This document shows, one piece after another, positions 1-10,222 of a stretch of 64,000 nucleotides of DNA (position 1 is its first letter; each line of letters opens with the position of its first letter). The notes beneath the pieces are model-generated. The model searched no databases. It was not told the origin of the DNA and saw only the letters and a program-made list of their open reading frames with translations. The translations under genes and the position numbers were made by a program. This DNA comes from Hofstenia miamia (Eukaryota; Xenacoelomorpha; Acoela): the NCBI GenBank assembly GCA_004352715.1, contig SCFE01000082.1, positions 42,985 to 106,984 on the forward strand, in the 5' to 3' direction.

Positions 1-1207
1 CCAAAATATCATCCAAATAAATGAGGCATGCCTTAAACAGTAATTCACCTAAAACAAAATCCATTAATCTTTGAAATTGTGAGGGTCTGCTCAAAATACC
101 AAAAGGTAAAACATTAAAGTGAAAGTGACCTGACGGGACCAAGAAAGCCGTCTTATGTACGTCACACTCCTTAATTTTCATTTGATGATAACCACTTACC
201 AAATCTAAAGAAATGAAATATCAAGAACCCTGAATAGAGTCTAGTATATTTTCAATGTTCGGAAGCAGATACGCACTTACACTCACCAATTTTGCATTCA
301 CCGTTTTTCTATAATCAATGCAGACTCTTAGTTTGTTATCTTTTTTTCGTACTAACACAACTGGTGAGTTCCACAAGCTATTTGACTTCGAAATGACCCC
401 TAACTGTAGCATTGAATTAATCTGTTGTCTAAGTTCGTTTTGGAGCGCCAAAGGAACTCTCTGGGGTTGCACATTTACAGGTCGTTCATCTGTTGTCTTC
501 AATTCCAGTGGCATCAGATCGCAACTTCCCAATTCTTCTGAACTTAGTGTGAACACGTTTTCAAACTTCTTGATTTGTTTTAGGAAAGTTGGCCTTTCAG
601 ATGGAAGAATTTCAATCTCGTCGAATTTAATCTGCCTGAGAATTTCAGTCATCCTCTTAGATCTTTTCACCTCTGAACTCTTCTGGCTTGCCATCACAGG
701 CTCTGCTTTATCTAAATGTATTGAAAAATTAACAAAATCCCTAAGTTTATTTTGATTCAGAGCTGGGTTAATAATTTCAATTTCTTCAGCCATATTATAT
801 TCAAAAGGATAACTATTAGCTTCATTGTTGAAGTAAATTCTTTTAGTTCTGAAGTCAATAGCACTTTGACAATCTCTTAATACGTCGCAGCCTAAAATGA
901 CGGTCTCTAAGAGATTTCCCACTACAAACACATTTGCAATAATAGTTTGTGTATTTAATGTGATTTCTATATTAGTTTTTCCCTTAATATCTAACGGTTC
1001 CCCATTAGCTGTGAACACCTTAATCAAATTATCTAATTGAATTTTATTTCCTAATTTTTGAAAAAATTTGTCATTAATCAGGGAGATCAGACTTCCACTG
1101 TCTATTAATATTGTTGTTGTGCAGCCCTGAATTGGTAATTTAATATACACTAGAGAATCTATTGTTTTATCTAAATTATGTAAATAAATTTTCTTTGATT
1201 TGGCCAA
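1..1207 (-). pseudogene. pol: pol fragment of copy C: aspartic protease and N-terminal reverse transcriptase
   Basis: The reading frame 1207-221 encodes a retropepsin-like aspartic protease with the active-site motif ILIDSGS near residue 35, then the linker, then the first third of a Ty3/gypsy reverse transcriptase (motifs VLVRKKD and RVCIDYR). A TGA at 221-223 interrupts it just after the residues DSIQGS. The same frame then continues to the window edge, where the YLDD polymerase motif is visible at about 8-22. At the matching site copy B also has TGA while copy A has TGG, so the ancestral residue was probably Trp. The protein would cut the Gag-Pol polyprotein and copy RNA into DNA in virus-like particles. 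Copy C is broken and incomplete. Confidence 0.9.
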
Positions 1208-2002
1208 GGCGAACTCGGCCCCTCCTAGTTTAAATTTTGCTTACTCTGATTCGTCGGATATGTGTCCTGATTGGTTGCATTTGTAACAAATCACATTCGA
1301 CCAATCAAAATTTTTAGGCTTGTTCATTTTAGTTGGAGACTTCTCTACAGTCAGGTGATCAACTTTTTCAATTAATGCTTTTAATTGAATTTCCAATTTC
1401 TCCCACAGATTACTCTCCATTTTTGGTTGTAAGATCTGGTGTACCTTTGTTAATTTATGTGATCTTCTTTCAATGGCAAGAGCACTTTCAGCACTTAAGG
1501 CAATAGTCAAAGCTTGCTCCAGATCCGTTGGATTCGCTGTTCACACCTGGAATCTTATTTCACTATCATTTATGCCTTTGATGAAAGCACTTTTTGCTAA
1601 AGTAGAATTAATCAATTCCATTGGCATTTTTGGATAAGCTTTAACGGATAATCTAAAGATCTCTTTGCTAAACTCCAGCAGGCTCTCCTTGTCTAACTGC
1701 TTCCTGGCCCACAGTATTGTTTCACTGGTGACTTGTGCATTGGAAATAAATTTCTTTGAAAGTATTTCGATTAAGTTTTCATAATCATCATCGTCTCTAA
1801 CCTGACGCACTTCCAAAGGCAGTGCTGTATAGATACTTTTCGCATGACCCTTTAGACTCAGCGCGATGTATCCAGCCTTAACTTCACTGTCTTCCCAACC
1901 ATTTAATTTGCATAGCACTGTGAACGTTGAAAGCCAGTCTGTGAAACTTTCTGTTTCGTTAAAATAAAATTTTTCAGGTGGCATCAACAGTCTCTGCGCC
2001 AT
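1208..2002 (-). pseudogene. gag: gag of copy C
   Basis: The frame 2002-1541 starts MAQRLLMPPEKF and encodes a capsid-like helical domain. A TGA at 1541-1543 follows the residues RFQV, after which the same protein continues from 1540 to about 1241. It ends in the first half of a CCHC zinc knuckle (CYKCNQSGH). An 11-bp deletion relative to copy B near 1258 shifts the frame and removes the last Cys. Gag would form the particle and package RNA. The TGA is at the same codon in copies A and B. The ATG at 2002 is the first in frame and lies about 250 bases after the PBS, as expected for a gag start. Confidence 0.85.
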
Positions 2003-2250
2003 GATTTCTGAACTAAAATCCTAAAAACGTAAGTGTTAAAATTATTTTCTTCACTAACTATAAGTTTAAACTATTTACTATAACCGTCAACTAGATTACC
2101 AGTCTCACTACTTTAAATTTTCGTCACGTTTTTAATTTCTTAAATCTCTCCAAAAACTCCACCGAGTTTCTTTACTATTTATGAGTCCTTAATTTACTTA
2201 ACAAGCAAACAAATTTTAATTTAATTTTCTTGTTATTAAAAAAAAAATTT

Positions 2251-2268
2251 ATCTCCAAGATGTCGCCA
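2251..2268 (-). promoter_or_regulatory. primer-binding site of copy C
   Basis: On the minus strand the sequence TGGCGACATCTTGGAGAT follows the LTR end (...CACGACA) after two T residues. TGG at the start is the mark of a site complementary to a tRNA 3' CCA end. I cannot name the tRNA. Copies A and B have TGGCAACATCTTGGAGAT, a one-base difference. Confidence 0.75.
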
Positions 2269-2270
2269 AA

Positions 2271-2434
2271 TGTCGTGAAACCGGATTTTTACTCAGGAGT
2301 TTTATAACCTAAAGTGTAGCTGAGAAAGAAAACTAAATCACTAAGATTAAATCCGAAAATCACAACTGTTCAATTTACCAACAAGGGATTGTGAACTCGC
2401 AGTTTGAAATTTTCAAAATTCCAATTTTACTACA
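2271..2434 (-). repeat. internally deleted LTR of copy C
   Basis: On the minus strand this begins TGTAGTAAAATTGG and ends TTTCACGACA, matching both ends of the roughly 2.14 kb LTR at 22651-24789. The middle, about 2 kb, is missing. The PBS follows immediately. Confidence 0.7.
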
Positions 2435-3776
2435 TAGCATTAACCAATTAGAATTGATGATGTATTTGAACATTCGCGTGTTGGCATTTTCATCAAATTA
2501 TATTCAATTGCATCTACTTCATTTTTCCCTTTATAAAATGACATGTGGGATAAAATTTTTTGCAAAATTTTGACACGTGAACAACTATGGCTACAAACAA
2601 TTTTTTTTTGCATTGCATAGTAAACCAATAGCGTTTAAACAATTGATGATGAGCTAGATAATCTATTAATTTTAAGATATATAAATCTGTAAAAAACCTC
2701 TTTCACTTACAGTTAAGTATAGTGCATAATCTATGCCGCACTTTCACTAGTTATTTGCTGACGTCACATGGCACTGNNNNNNNNNNNNNNNNNNNNNNNN
2801 NNNNNNNNNNNNNNNNNNNNNNNNNNNNNNNNNNNNNNNNNNNNNNNNNNNNNNNNNNNNNNNNNNNNNNNNNNNNNNNNNNNNNNNNNNNNNNNNNNNN
2901 NNNNNNNNNNNNNNNNNNNNNNNNNNNNNNNNNNNNNNNNNNNNNNNNNNNNNNNNNNNNNNNNNNNNNNNNNNNNNNNNNNNNNNNNNNNNNNNNNNNN
3001 NNNNNNNNNNNNNNNNNNNNNNNNNNNNNNNNNNNNNNNNNNNNNNNNNNNNNNNNNNNNNNNNNNNNNNNNNNNNNNNNNNNNNNNNNNNNNNNNNNNN
3101 NNNNNNNNNNNNNNNNNNNNNNNNNNNNNNNNNNNNNNNNNNNNNNNNNNNNNNNNNNNNNNNNNNNNNNNNNNNNNNNNNNNNNNNNNNNNNNNNNNNN
3201 NNNNNNNNNNNNNNNNNNNNNNNNNNNNNNNNNNNNNNNNNNNNNNNNNNNNNNNNNNNNNNNNNNNNNNNNNNNNNNNNNNNNNNNNNNNNNNNNNNNN
3301 NNNNNNNNNNNNNNNNNNNNNNNNNNNNNNNNNNNNNNNNNNNNNNNNNNNNNNNNNNNNNNNNNNNNNNNNNNNNNNNNNNNNNNNNNNNNNNNNNNNN
3401 NNNNNNNNNNNNNNNNNNNNNNNNNNNNNNNNNNNNNNNNNNNNNNNNNNNNNNNNNNNNNNNNNNNNNNNNNNNNNNNNNNNNNNNNNNNNNNNNNNNN
3501 NNNNNNNNNNNNNNNNNNNNNNNNNNNNNNNNNNNNNNNNNNNNNNNNNNNNNNNNNNNNNNNNNNNNNNNNNNNNNNNNNNNNNNNNNNNNNNNNNNNN
3601 NNNNNNNNNNNNNNNNNNNNNNNNNNNNNNNNNNNNNNNNNNNNNNNNNNNNNNNNNNNNNNNNNNNNNNNNNNNNNNNNNNNNNNNNNNNNNNNNNNNN
3701 NNNNNNNNNNNNNNNNNNNNNNNNNNNNNNNNNNNNNNNNNNNNNNNNNNNNNNNNNNNNNNNNNNNNNNNNNNNN
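2435..3776. other. unassigned 342 bases followed by a 1000-base N gap
   Basis: Bases 2435-2776 match neither the LTR nor the internal regions of copies A and B, and hold no convincing reading frame. They may be the original flank of copy C. Positions 2777-3776 are N. The env gene and 3' LTR expected for copy B would lie here. Confidence 0.7.
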
Positions 3777-4815
3777 TAAATTGGAGTGTTCTCTGCACCA
3801 ACTCATAAGTTAGTTGCGAATCGAATCAGCTATCATGTGGCTGAAGGCCTTGTTCTCTTAATTTTCTGATTTTATCTGGGCATACTTTCTCTGCTAAAGA
3901 TGTTAATGAGAAGGAAGGCATCTCCTGAATCACGGCTTCTAGTAATTGTTCTTCTTTAATCTCCTGAGGCTTTTGTATATTCAATAGTACCATGATCTTT
4001 GTTTCCATCCTATAAGCAAGATCATATACAGGAATTCCCCAGTTGTGCAAACCCAACATTGGACAGTCTTGTGTGCTGTTGAATAATATCATTCCTGTAG
4101 CTTTCATTTGTTTTATTTTCTCATGAATTTGTTCAGGCTGATGGTTAGAATTTAGAAATTCCGCCTGTGCATTGGTACCATTCAGGAAGGCCAAAGCAGT
4201 ATGTTCCCTCTCCACAAACTCTAAAAACTCCTGCATCCTGTGAATAAAAGGTTATCCGTTATTTCAAATTGTTTTCTTTCCTTCCAGTATGTTTTTCTAC
4301 CCTCTAGATCATGATAATGTAGAGTAGACATTGGATAATTTACTGCCAATGGTGGCTTCAGCAGGTACCTAAGCGAAGTTTCACCATTATAGATTGCACA
4401 ATCCAGAGGGACCATCACAACTCTACTGCAGGTTATATTGACTTTTTTGATTTGCCTTCTAGCCACTTTGATCATGGGTTGAGGGATTTCCCGAGGTCGC
4501 ACCATGGTGCTGATAAACTCCAAATCTAATGCCACCAAGCTTTCACTTTCCCATGATCTGCTCTGAATGGCACGTATATATTTTTGAGTGACAGTTTTTG
4601 GTCTATGTAATTTAGCCTCAAATTCTAGGTACCTCATTATTTTGGTGGCCTCCTCGGATCTCCAGAATCTCCATAATCTCTTCATTATCATGAGATTCCA
4701 GACCACCATCATTTTCTACGATTGTTTCCATAACCAGGCATGGCGATTCTTCTGGGGAAGGTCTTAAGGTAGGGTTCTGCAATTTTGGTTCAATTCGGGG
4801 TCTGTCCATAGCCAT
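3777..4815 (-). pseudogene. DEDDh 3'-5' exonuclease-like accessory gene, copy B
   Basis: Three overlapping frames (4815-4618, 4712-4221, 4236-3826) together match the accessory gene of copy A at 15156-16783, so this copy is frameshifted. Motifs of the DEDDh exonuclease fold are visible. Exo I is D-L-E (Asp 4524-4526, Glu 4518-4520), followed by a P-M-I-K-V-A strand. A K-P-P...H segment is typical before Exo II. Exo II is F-N-S-T-Q-D (Asn 4078-4080, Asp 4066-4068), followed by P-V-Y-D-L. Exo III has His at 3835-3837 and Asp at 3820-3822, an H-x4-D spacing interrupted by a TGA at 3826-3828. The family removes nucleotides from 3' ends with two metal ions. The role here is unknown. The gene sits between integrase and the expected env position, and its end runs into the N gap. 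The fold assignment is inferred from motifs alone. Confidence 0.65.
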
Positions 4816-5329
4816 TACTGAAAACTTTGGCTATTTTAATGAATAATGCCTTAAACTACGTCTTCACTTCCCTGGTGCTAATTGTTTGATACAAGGTTAC
4901 GTGTTTATTCTAGGTCTACTACTGTCATTAACCTTTGCACACCTTCTTTTTTCTGTACATACGTACTACTTATAATTTAATTATGAGTTTACTTATAGAT
5001 TTCTCAGAACAGTTGAGTAGTGAGTTTGTGTGGTACCCTAATTTTTGCTATAACAATTAATTAATTCTTTAACTAAAACAAACACAATTATTTATTAAGA
5101 GTTAAATTAATAAATATAAGTTGTTTATGTGCCAGGGTGGCGATGATTGCACTTCTTCTATCTAAAGTTTTTTCATTTTGCTTTAATTCGGGGTCTGTCC
5201 ATAGCCATTACTGAAAACTTTGGCTATTTTAATGAATAATGCCTTAAACTGCGTCTTCACTTCCCTTGTGCTAATTGTTTGATACAAGGTTACGTGTTTA
5301 TTCTAGGTCTAGTACTGTCATTAACCTTT
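4792..5329. repeat. 145-bp direct repeat in copy B
   Basis: Bases 4792-4936 and 5185-5329 are near-identical (both start AATTCGGGGTCTGTCC), offset by 393 bases. The segment between them (4937-5184) resembles 17285-17390 of copy A. The duplication lies between the exonuclease-like gene and the end of pol, and has moved or duplicated the start of the accessory gene. The rest of 4816-5532 holds no gene. Confidence 0.85.
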
Positions 5330-5532
5330 CTAAACTACAAATAGGAATGAACATAAACAGTCTACTTTAATCTGCAATTCCGCAATCTGGACCACCTCCT
5401 CTTCTTCACCAACTGTGAACTTTGTTTGTTATCTAAACATTTTTATAAAATCAATTAATTTCTCATGCACTGTAACATTTTGCAAATTCATCATGCATTT
5501 TATACTTTCCCTTTTGTGAAGTTATACCCATG

Positions 5533-7641
5533 CTAACATGGGTACTTTTCTTTGGCGGGCAGGATACCTATCCTGTTGAAAAGATCTGTCAGGAGCATTT
5601 TCTTGCTCTTGTCTTTGTACCCAAATGGGCTTGGCCTCCAGACTAGGTGCCTGTGCCTCCAACTGATTCTCAATGTTGGGTCCAATATGGGAATATCAAC
5701 TTGCTGACACAATGCCAGTTCATCTTTGTTTTCCTCTTCACCTAGATTTTCTGTTTCCATTTCTTCCATCCTATCTTTTCCAATTCCGGATTCTTTATAT
5801 GGCTTCAGCCTATTTATGTGAACGATTTGCCATTTCTTCCGCGGATATTTGATATGCTTAATCTGTACGTTAACCTCATTGATTACTTTTACCACTTCAT
5901 ATGGCCCTGAATAAGGACTATGTAATTTCTTCACCATTCCTTTCTTAATCGCCGGGTGATACAGTAAAACTTTATCTCCCACTGAGAACTCCTGGAACCA
6001 CACCTTTTTGTTATAGTAGTCGCTCATCATTTCCTGTGCTTGTCCAGTGGCTTCTATCACTGTTTGCTGCAGGCAACTCAAGTTCATCTGTAAATCTAAA
6101 ATATATTGATGTATATTATCATAATGAGGTCTTTGATCTTCTGGTTCTGGTAACAGCAGTTGCACTGGAACCCGCGCTTTCCTACTAAACATAACTTGGA
6201 AAGGAGAGACGCCTGTAGACTGATGTTTACTGGTGTTATATGCAAAGCACGCCTGTTCTATAAACTGATCCCAATCATTTTGATCTTCGTCGATGTATTT
6301 GGAAATTATATCAATCAATGTTTTGTTCCATCATTCTGTTTGTCCATTCCCTTGGGGATGAAAGGCCGTTGTTCGTAATTTCTTAATATCTAAAAGAAAA
6401 CATAGTTGATGTATTAAATTACTCTCGAAATTCCTTCCTTGGTCTGTCAGGATATGGTCAGGAAGACCAAACTGGGTAAATATTCTATTAACTAATACTT
6501 TCACAGTCAATTCTGCCATTGAATCTACTAAGGGAAACGCAAATGAAAATTTTGAAAATAGGTCCACTACTGTTAAAATCCACTTATTTCCAGATTCACT
6601 TTTGGGTAAAGGACCCATGAAATCCGCAGCGATTATTTCGAAAGGATAACCTACCTTAATGGATTTCATTGGTGCCCTTACTGCTGGTACAGGAAATTTT
6701 CTTTTATTGCATCTTTCGCAAGCATTTATATAAGATATCACATCATTTGTCATACCTATCCAAAAATACAATTCTTTTATTTTGTTATTTGTTTTTGTTA
6801 TTCCAAAATGCCCGCCTGAAGCCGAAGTATGAACTGCCTTTAAAACTTTAGATATAAATACTCTAGGTATGATTAATTTTAGCGGTTGTTTAGGTTCCCT
6901 AAGATATAATATCTGGTCTTGGTCAAATAAATTTTCCCATCTTGACCATAAATAAAGAGTCTCCCACGGAACACCCTGCAAACTTTGTTTATCTGGTTTT
7001 ATCAAAACCTTTTCAGAAATGAACTTCTTATATATTGGACTGATTATTACATCTTGTTTTTGAGCTTGAATGAATTTTTCTTTCTCCTCACAACCCAATT
7101 TTATTGAGAATGTTAGTAAGTCCCTAGGGTCATCTATTCCTTTGTCTGGCTCTCTAAGAGTTACCAGGTCCAATCTGCTTAATGCGTCGGCATTTTGATG
7201 TTTAGCTCCAGGTTTATGTACTATGTTGAAATCAAATTCTGCCAAAAATGTGAGCCACCTGTATAATTGACCGCTGATTTCCCTAAAATTCCGCAGCCAT
7301 TTTAAACTAGCATGGTCCATGATTACTGTAAACTTCCTACCATATAAATAATGTTTAAATTTTCAAACTGCCCAGACAACTCCCAACAATTCTTTCTTTG
7401 TAGTGGAATAGTTTAATTCCGAACCTTGTAAAGCACGACTTGCATATGCAACCACTGTTTCTCCATTTTCGCCACGTTGAGACAACACCGCGCCCAGGGC
7501 CTCTCCACTTGCATCTGTGGATAAGATGAATTCCTTCATTACATCTGGATAGTCTAAAATAGGTGCAGAGATTAATTTTTGCTTTAACTTTTCAAAAGCC
7601 TGCTGCTGGTCAGCTTCCCAGTCAAATGGACAATTTTTGCG
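5533..7641 (-). pseudogene. pol: RNase H and integrase part of pol, copy B
   Basis: The RNase H part (about 7640-7200) keeps its first catalytic Asp (STDASGE). It is broken by TAA near 7643 and by a TGA near 7357 where copy A has CGA (Arg). The frame 7320-6331 then encodes the end of RNase H, the integrase zinc finger (H...H and C-x2-C in CERCNKRK) and the catalytic core with Asp in ADFMGP, Asp in TDQGRN and Glu in GQTE. A TGA at 6331-6333 directly follows that Glu. The frame 6318-5533 holds the C-terminal domain with a GPYEVV (GPY/F) motif. Integrase would insert the cDNA into the host chromosome. The TGA after QTE is shared with copy A. Confidence 0.9.
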
Positions 7642-8440
7642 TTACAATTTAGTCAAAGGGTAAGCTAACTCTGCATAACTTTCTACAAATCTTTGATAAT
7701 ACCCAGTTAGACCTAAGAAGCTGTGTAGTTGTGTTATATTTGACTGTGGTTTTAAAAGTTTTACTGCCTCGATTTTCTCCTCATCACATTCTAGCCCTTT
7801 CTTAGAAATCTTATGGCCCAGAAATTTTATTTCCTTCTTGAAAAATACACATTTCTTAGCACACAATTTCAATCCCGCATTTCTGAGTACCGTGGCTACC
7901 TTTCCAAAATTTTCAAGGGTTTGTTCAAAGGTTTTTCCAATTACCAAAATATCATCTAAATAAACGAGGCAAGCCTTGTACAGCAATTCACCTAAAACAA
8001 AATCCATTAATCTTTGAAATTGTGAAGGTCCACTCGAAATACCAAAAGGTAAGACGTTGAAGTGAAAGTGGCCTGACGGGACTGAGAAGGCTGTCTTATG
8101 TACGTCACACTCCTTAATTTTCATTTGATGATAACCACTTACCAAATCTAATGAAATGAAATATCAAGAACCTTGTATTGAATCAAGAATATTTTCAATG
8201 CTAGGTAATGGGTACGCACTTACACTCACCAATTTGGCATTCACTGTTTTTCTATAGTCAATGCAGACTCTTAGTTTGTTGTCCTTTTTCCGTACTAACA
8301 CAACTGGCGAGTTCCACAAGCTGTTTGATTTCAAAATTACCCCTAACTGTAGCATTGAATTAATTTGTTGTCCCAGCTCATTTTGGAAAGCCAAAGGAAC
8401 TCAGTGTGGCTGCACATTTACAGGTCGTTCATCTGTTGTA
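7642..8440 (-). pseudogene. pol: reverse transcriptase part of pol, copy B
   Basis: The frames 8394-8164 and 8145-7642 encode a Ty3/gypsy reverse transcriptase with RVCIDYR, LPFGISSGPSQFQ, YLDDILVIG and the thumb-region motif FLGHKIS. A TGA at 8164-8166 follows DSIQGS as in copy C. Another TGA, about 8400, stands where copies A and C have AGA (Arg). The domain order protease-RT-RNase H-integrase is that of the Ty3/gypsy group. Confidence 0.92.
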
Positions 8441-8441
8441 T

Positions 8442-9150
8442 TCAATTCCAGTGGCATAAGATTGCAACTTCCCAATTCTTCTGAACTCGTGGGAACACGT
8501 TTTCAAACTTCTCGATTTGTTTTAGGAATGTTGGCTTTTCAGATGGAAGAAGTTCAATCCTGTCAAATTTAATCTGCCTGAGAATTTCAGTCATCCTCTT
8601 AGATCTTTTCACCTCTGTACTCTTCTGGTTTGCCGTCACGGGCTCTGCTTTATCTAAATATATTGAAAAATTAACAAAATCCGTAAGTTTATTTTGATTT
8701 GGAGCTGGGTTAATAATTTCAATTTCTTCTGCAATATTATATTCAAAAGGATAACTATTAGCTTCATTCTTGAAATAAATTCTTTTAGTTCCAAAGTCAA
8801 TAGCACTTTGGCAATCCCTTAATACGTCACAACCTAAAATGATGGTCTCTAAGAGATCTCCTACTACAAACACATTGGCAATAATAGTTTGTGTGTTTAA
8901 AGTGATTTCGATATTAGCTTTTCCCTTGATATTTAATGGTTGTCCATTAGCTGCGAACACCTTAATCAAATTATCTAACTGAATTTTATTTCCTAATTTT
9001 TGAATGAAATTTTCATTAATCAAGGAGATTGGACTTCCACTGTCTATTAATATTTTAGATTCCCAACCTTGTACTGGCAATTTTACATACACTAAAGAAT
9101 CACTGGTTTTATCCAAATTATGTAAATAAATTTTATTTGATTCGGCCGAG
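8442..9150 (-). pseudogene. pol: aspartic protease part of pol, copy B
   Basis: The frame 9116-8442 carries the retropepsin motif ILIDSGSPISLIN about 25 residues in, followed by the usual hydrophobic strand with ILGCDVL. A small deletion near 8490, relative to copy C, shifts the frame just before the RT, so the last residues are out of frame. No ATG is needed, because in this family the protease is normally made as part of Gag-Pol. Confidence 0.88.
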
Positions 9151-9169
9151 TCAGCGGACTCGGCCCCTC

Positions 9170-9955
9170 TTAGTTTAAATTTTGCTTACTCTGATTCGTC
9201 GGACATGCTCTCAATATGTGTCCTGATTGGTTGCATTTGTAACAAATCACGTTCGACCAATCAAAATTTTTCGGCTTGTTCATTTTAGTTGGAGACTTCT
9301 CTACAGTCAGGTGATCAACTTTTTCAATTAATGCCTTTAATTGAATTTCTAATTTCTCCCACGGATTACTCTCCATTTTTGGTTGTAAGATCTGGTGTAC
9401 CTTTGTTAATTTATGTGATCTTCTTTCAATGGCAAGAGCACTTTCAGCACTTAAGGCAATAGTCAAAGCTTGCTCCAGATCCGTTGGATTCGCTGTTCAC
9501 ACCTGGAATCTTATTTCACTATCATTTATGCCTTTGATGAAAGCACTTTTTGCTAACGTAGAATTAATCAATTCCATTGGCATTTTTGGATAAGCTTTAA
9601 CTGATAATCTAAAGATCTCTTTGCTAAACTCCAGCAGGCTTTCCTTGTCTAACTGCTTCCTGGCCCGAAGTATCGTTTCACTGGTGACTTGTGCATTGGA
9701 AATAAATTTCTTTGAAAGTATTTTGATTAAGTTTTCATAATCATCATTGTCTCTAACTTGACGCACTTCCAAAGGCAGTGCTGTATAAATACTTTTTGCA
9801 TGGCCCTTCAAACTCAGCATGATGTATCCAGCTTAACTTTGCTGTCTTCCCAACCATTTAATTTGCATAGCACCGTGAAAGTCAAAAGCCAATCTATGAA
9901 ACTCTGTTTCGTTAAAATAAAATTTTTCAGGTGGCATCAACAGTCCCTGCGCCAT
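9170..9955 (-). pseudogene. gag: gag of copy B
   Basis: The capsid part is in frame 9820-9497 and the C-terminal part in 9466-9170. The latter ends with a complete CCHC zinc knuckle (CYKCNQSGHILRAC). The two are separated by the shared TGA at 9497-9499. The N-terminal part (9955-9821) starts with the same ATG as copy C but carries small indels that shift the frame. Copy B keeps the last Cys of the knuckle, which copy C has lost. Confidence 0.85.
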
Positions 9956-10202
9956 GATTTCTGAACTAAAATCCTAAAAACGTAAATGTTAAAATTATTT
10001 ACTTCACTAACTATAAGTTTAAACTATTTACTATAACTGTTGACTAGATTACCAGTCTCACTACTTTAAATTTTCGTCATGTTTTTAATTTCTTAAATCT
10101 CTCTAAAAACTCCACCAAGTTTCTTTACTATTTATGAGTCCTTAATTTACTTAACAAGCAAACAAATTTTAATTTAATTTTCTTGTTATTTGCAAAATGT
10201 TT

Positions 10203-10220
10203 ATCTCCAAGATGTTGCCA
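10203..10220 (-). promoter_or_regulatory. primer-binding site of copy B
   Basis: On the minus strand TGGCAACATCTTGGAGAT lies two bases after the LTR end at 10223. It is identical to the site of copy A. Confidence 0.75.
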
Positions 10221-10222
10221 AA

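Larger units (their letters stand above)
1..2434 (-). mobile_element. Ty3/gypsy-type retroelement copy C (5' part, cut by window edge)
   Basis: This stretch reads, on the minus strand, as a shortened LTR, primer-binding site, gag, protease and the start of reverse transcriptase, ending at the window edge inside the RT active-site motif. It is closely similar to copies B (from 10.2 kb) and A (from 22.7 kb). Compared with B it has an 11-bp deletion in the gag zinc knuckle and an LTR missing about 2 kb. Stops and frameshifts show that it is not an autonomous copy. Confidence 0.9.

Noticed and set aside
318-755. Plus-strand 145-codon frame, and a similar one at 8261-8572
   Set aside because: It is antisense to the RT and protease coding region on the minus strand and has no recognisable motif.
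2722-3813. Long open frames across N runs (also at 10849-12015, 13513-14263, 45311-45946, 55368-56108)
   Set aside because: Their length comes only from N bases, which contain no stops. The sequenced ends belong to other features.
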